Assembly (NCBI GenBank): GCA_964423705.1
Contig: CAYRGA010000029.1
Span: 1 to 17,439, forward strand
DNA from: CAKSIN01 sp964423705
GTDB lineage: Bacteria > Bacillota > Clostridia > UMGS1810
Direction of reading: 5' to 3'
DNA length: 17,439 nucleotides
Numbering within the stretch: the first letter of the stretch is position 1; each line of letters opens with the position of its first letter. Position numbers and translations under genes: made by a program. A model generated the notes under the pieces. It saw nothing but the letters and a program-made list of their open reading frames with translations, did no database searches and was not told where the DNA came from. This document shows positions 15,302 through 17,439 of the stretch, piece by piece.

Positions 15302-16912
15302 ATGAAGAAAATCATTGCATCATCATTGATAGCGTCTGTTCTTTTTTCTCAAACGGCTTTGGGTGCGGTATATAAAGTTATTTCAAACGGGGAAATAGAA
15401 TACAAGGGCAAGGCGGAGAAAAACAAAGCGGTAAGTGTCGTGGTGTTTAAACCGGGTAAAAGTATTTCCGATATAAAAATGGGGGTCGATTTATTCGAAA
15501 CTCTTGCCGCATGCAGGGAAACCGTTGCCGATTCCGAGGGAAGCTATACCGTAAAATTTAAACTTGAGGATTCTGATAAAAAAAGCGGACTGTACTCGGT
15601 GCATGTCGGATATGATGGGATTGACAGTACCGACGATAAAATATACTATGTTAATGAATTAAGCTATGAGCAAAAGACCTCTCGGTTTGATACGGCTGAG
15701 GATAAAGCGAAATATATAGTGGAAAATATGTATGATATGGCACTTGAACCTGAACTGATAAACGAAGACTGTGCAAGTGAAATATGCAATATTTATGATA
15801 ACAGCTATAATTCAAGGAATTTGACATTTGCTCAGATAACGGCCGGTATTAATAAATCGGCTGCCATTGCCCAATTTAATAAGGGCAATGTTTCGATATT
15901 CGGTGATTACGAAGCATACTTTGAGATAGATGACGATTTGTATTCTTTTATGGCAAAAAGTTATGTTTCGGATATAAAGACGGCCATAGAAGGTAAAATT
16001 AGCCGTGAAAGCACATCAACTGCGGAATTTGATGACAATTTGTGTAAGGCATTTGTTCTTGCCGCTGTCGAAAATGCGGACGGCTACGGCGATGTACGGC
16101 TTGCTTTGGAGAAATACGGCTATAAGTTCGGCATAGATGTCAGACGTATAAACGACGATGTGTGTATAAAACTGATAAGTAATTCATACACCGAAGATAC
16201 ACTTAAAACAGCGGTAGATACATTTTTTGCAGACAGTGATGATGGAGGTTCAAAGCGCGGAGACGGCAGTGGCGGCGGAAGCAGCGTAAGGGTTCCGTCT
16301 GTCACCTTGGAGCCCGATAAGAATGCGGTTGCCTTGGAGCCGTATAATGCCGATAATGGAGTATTTATTGATTTGGATGGTTACGAATGGGCACATACCG
16401 CTATAGAAGCTTTAAAGAATAAGGGTATTTTGCAAGGAAGAGAAAATAATAAATTTTTTCCGGCTCAGAATGTGTTGAGGGAAGAATTTGTTAAAATGAT
16501 TATGGAGAGTATTAAATTTGCACCGCTTACAGGTGAGTTTGATATGAGCGATGTAACGGAAGAAGATTGGTATTATTCGTACATCAAGAATGCGTATATT
16601 GCTGGTATTGTAAGCGGCATGGATGATAACCGTTTCGGAGCGGGAATGAGCATAACCAGAGAGGATATGGCAGTTATGCTACACAATGCTTTAATCAAAA
16701 AGAATATAAAGATGCCGATGTCGGATGATGTGAGCATAAATACAGACGGTGCATCCGACTATGCCGTTGAGGCTATTCTGTCGCTTGCAGAGGCAGGAAT
16801 TGTGCACGGCGATGAAAACGGCAATTTTAATCCAAAGGCAACTACCACTCGCGCTGAGGCAGCCGTAATTGTTCACAATGCGCTGGTATTTTTTGGGAGG
16901 AATCGGCAATGA
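15302..16912 (+). CDS. Secreted protein with three C-terminal SLH domains (cell-surface anchor)
   Basis: A 536-residue exported protein that probably binds the secondary cell-wall polymer non-covalently. The TAGGAG ribosome site (15288-15293) overlaps the previous stop. The signal peptide ends near ALG (residue 21). Residues 22-115 form a beta-rich domain (VYKVISNGEIEYKGKA...), then 120-310 are largely helical and of unknown fold. A Gly/Ser-rich linker (about 313-330, GGSKRGDGSGGGSS) leads to three SLH repeats: about 353-405 (FIDLDGYEWAHTAIEAL), 412-470 (DVTEEDWYYSYIKNAYIAGI) and 482-536 (YAVEAILSLAEAGIVHG). The polymer-binding TRAE motif is intact only in repeat three; the others read LREE and TRED. 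It may serve as the attachment point for partners lacking their own anchor, but no cohesin-type domain is evident. Its TGA overlaps the next ATG. Confidence 0.88.
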   Translation: MKKIIASSLIASVLFSQTALGAVYKVISNGEIEYKGKAEKNKAVSVVVFKPGKSISDIKMGVDLFETLAACRETVADSEGSYTVKFKLEDSDKKSGLYSVHVGYDGIDSTDDKIYYVNELSYEQKTSRFDTAEDKAKYIVENMYDMALEPELINEDCASEICNIYDNSYNSRNLTFAQITAGINKSAAIAQFNKGNVSIFGDYEAYFEIDDDLYSFMAKSYVSDIKTAIEGKISRESTSTAEFDDNLCKAFVLAAVENADGYGDVRLALEKYGYKFGIDVRRINDDVCIKLISNSYTEDTLKTAVDTFFADSDDGGSKRGDGSGGGSSVRVPSVTLEPDKNAVALEPYNADNGVFIDLDGYEWAHTAIEALKNKGILQGRENNKFFPAQNVLREEFVKMIMESIKFAPLTGEFDMSDVTEEDWYYSYIKNAYIAGIVSGMDDNRFGAGMSITREDMAVMLHNALIKKNIKMPMSDDVSINTDGASDYAVEAILSLAEAGIVHGDENGNFNPKATTTRAEAAVIVHNALVFFGRNRQ

Positions 16913-17439
16913 ATAAATTTAGGTCGTTAAAAAATATAATTTGTCATATACTTGTTTTTCTGATGGTTATTGCAAGTGTGCCGGCAGTATTTGCACATGT
17001 AGAGGAAAGTAAGGATTTGTCATATCAAAACAGCCGCGAATTGCTTCAAGCCATAGGAGTGATATCGGATACGGATTTGATTGATGAAACTTATACGTTG
17101 ACGAGATCTGAGTTTTTGGCATATGTTGCAAGGCTTTTGAAAATACCGGAAATTACCGAAATAAAGGAAAATTATTTTTCAGATCTCAGTAATGATGGGC
17201 ATTACACAAGCCTTATAAACTACTTCGCGAAAAACGGATATATTTCGGTAGGCAGTGACAGAGTTTTTGAGCCTGACAGGAAGATATTGGCTCAAGAAGC
17301 GTATAAGGTCATACTTTGTATACTTGGATATGGAGATGTTCTGGAGATAAAGGGTACATATCCGTCAAATGTTATTTCGATGGCAAATAAGCTGGATTTA
17401 CCCGATATTTCCGCCGGAGATTATATCACCGAGACAGAT
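16909..17439 (+). CDS. N-terminal part of a secreted SLH-domain protein (runs off the window)
   Basis: The frame is open for 177 codons to the window edge with no stop. It starts at an ATG overlapping the upstream TGA (ATGA), with GGGAGG at 16895-16900, 8 nt before. Residues 1-29 form a signal peptide (MNKFRSLKNI..., core LVFLMVIASV, cleavage after VFA). Two SLH-like repeats follow: about 38-78 (LLQAIGVI ... LTRSEFLAYVARLLK) and 88-140 (YFSDLSNDGHYTSLINYFAKNGYI ... EAYKVILCILGY), and a third begins near 150. Only the first has a TRAE-like motif (TRSE). SLH repeats are N-terminal here, opposite to its neighbour. The unseen C-terminal part would determine its job; long surface proteins with Ig or glycan-binding modules are a common outcome. 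Confidence 0.85.
   Translation, partial: MNKFRSLKNIICHILVFLMVIASVPAVFAHVEESKDLSYQNSRELLQAIGVISDTDLIDETYTLTRSEFLAYVARLLKIPEITEIKENYFSDLSNDGHYTSLINYFAKNGYISVGSDRVFEPDRKILAQEAYKVILCILGYGDVLEIKGTYPSNVISMANKLDLPDISAGDYITETD

Overview
The window looks like a chromosomal segment of a Gram-positive, SLH-displaying, anaerobe-type member of the Bacillota (class Clostridia; an uncultured gut or rumen lineage is my guess). This rests on the AT-leaning base composition, strong AGGAGG-type ribosome binding sites, a lipoprotein-anchored sugar-binding protein, many Sec signal peptides, and S-layer homology (SLH) domains. No rRNA, tRNA, CRISPR array or intact mobile element is visible.

Layout. Positions 1-383 on the minus strand hold the decayed remains of a pRiA4b ORF-3-like gene, interrupted by a stop codon. 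Positions 387-734 are a regulatory region with a near-consensus promoter (-35 at 574, -10 at 597), two palindromes and a short leader reading frame. From 735 to the window end every gene is on the plus strand and tightly packed: an ABC sugar importer without an ATPase (lipoprotein 735-2123, permeases 2168-3091 and 3103-3990); a 1113-residue secreted clan GH-A glycoside hydrolase with a CBM9-like C-terminus (4000-7341); two tandem paralogous secreted proteins, each with two LamG/concanavalin-like domains (7374-9449, 9504-11495); a smaller single-LamG relative (11680-13029); a second secreted GH-A hydrolase (13035-15290); and two SLH proteins (15302-16912 and 16909 to beyond the end). The only large gap in this run is 11496-11679, which can fold.

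How it may work together (inference). This reads as a Gram-positive polysaccharide-utilisation operon. Secreted hydrolases cut a glycan, the LamG-type proteins hold glycan or other surface partners, the SLH proteins tie the system to the cell-wall polymer, and the CUT1-type importer takes up the oligosaccharides. An ATPase shared with other importers (as MsmX is in Bacillus) would have to be supplied from elsewhere. The substrate cannot be read from the sequence. The least described parts are the tandem double-LamG proteins with patches of near-identical DNA, a recurrent C-terminal domain of about 100 residues on four of the secreted proteins, and the leader/operator region in front of the operon.
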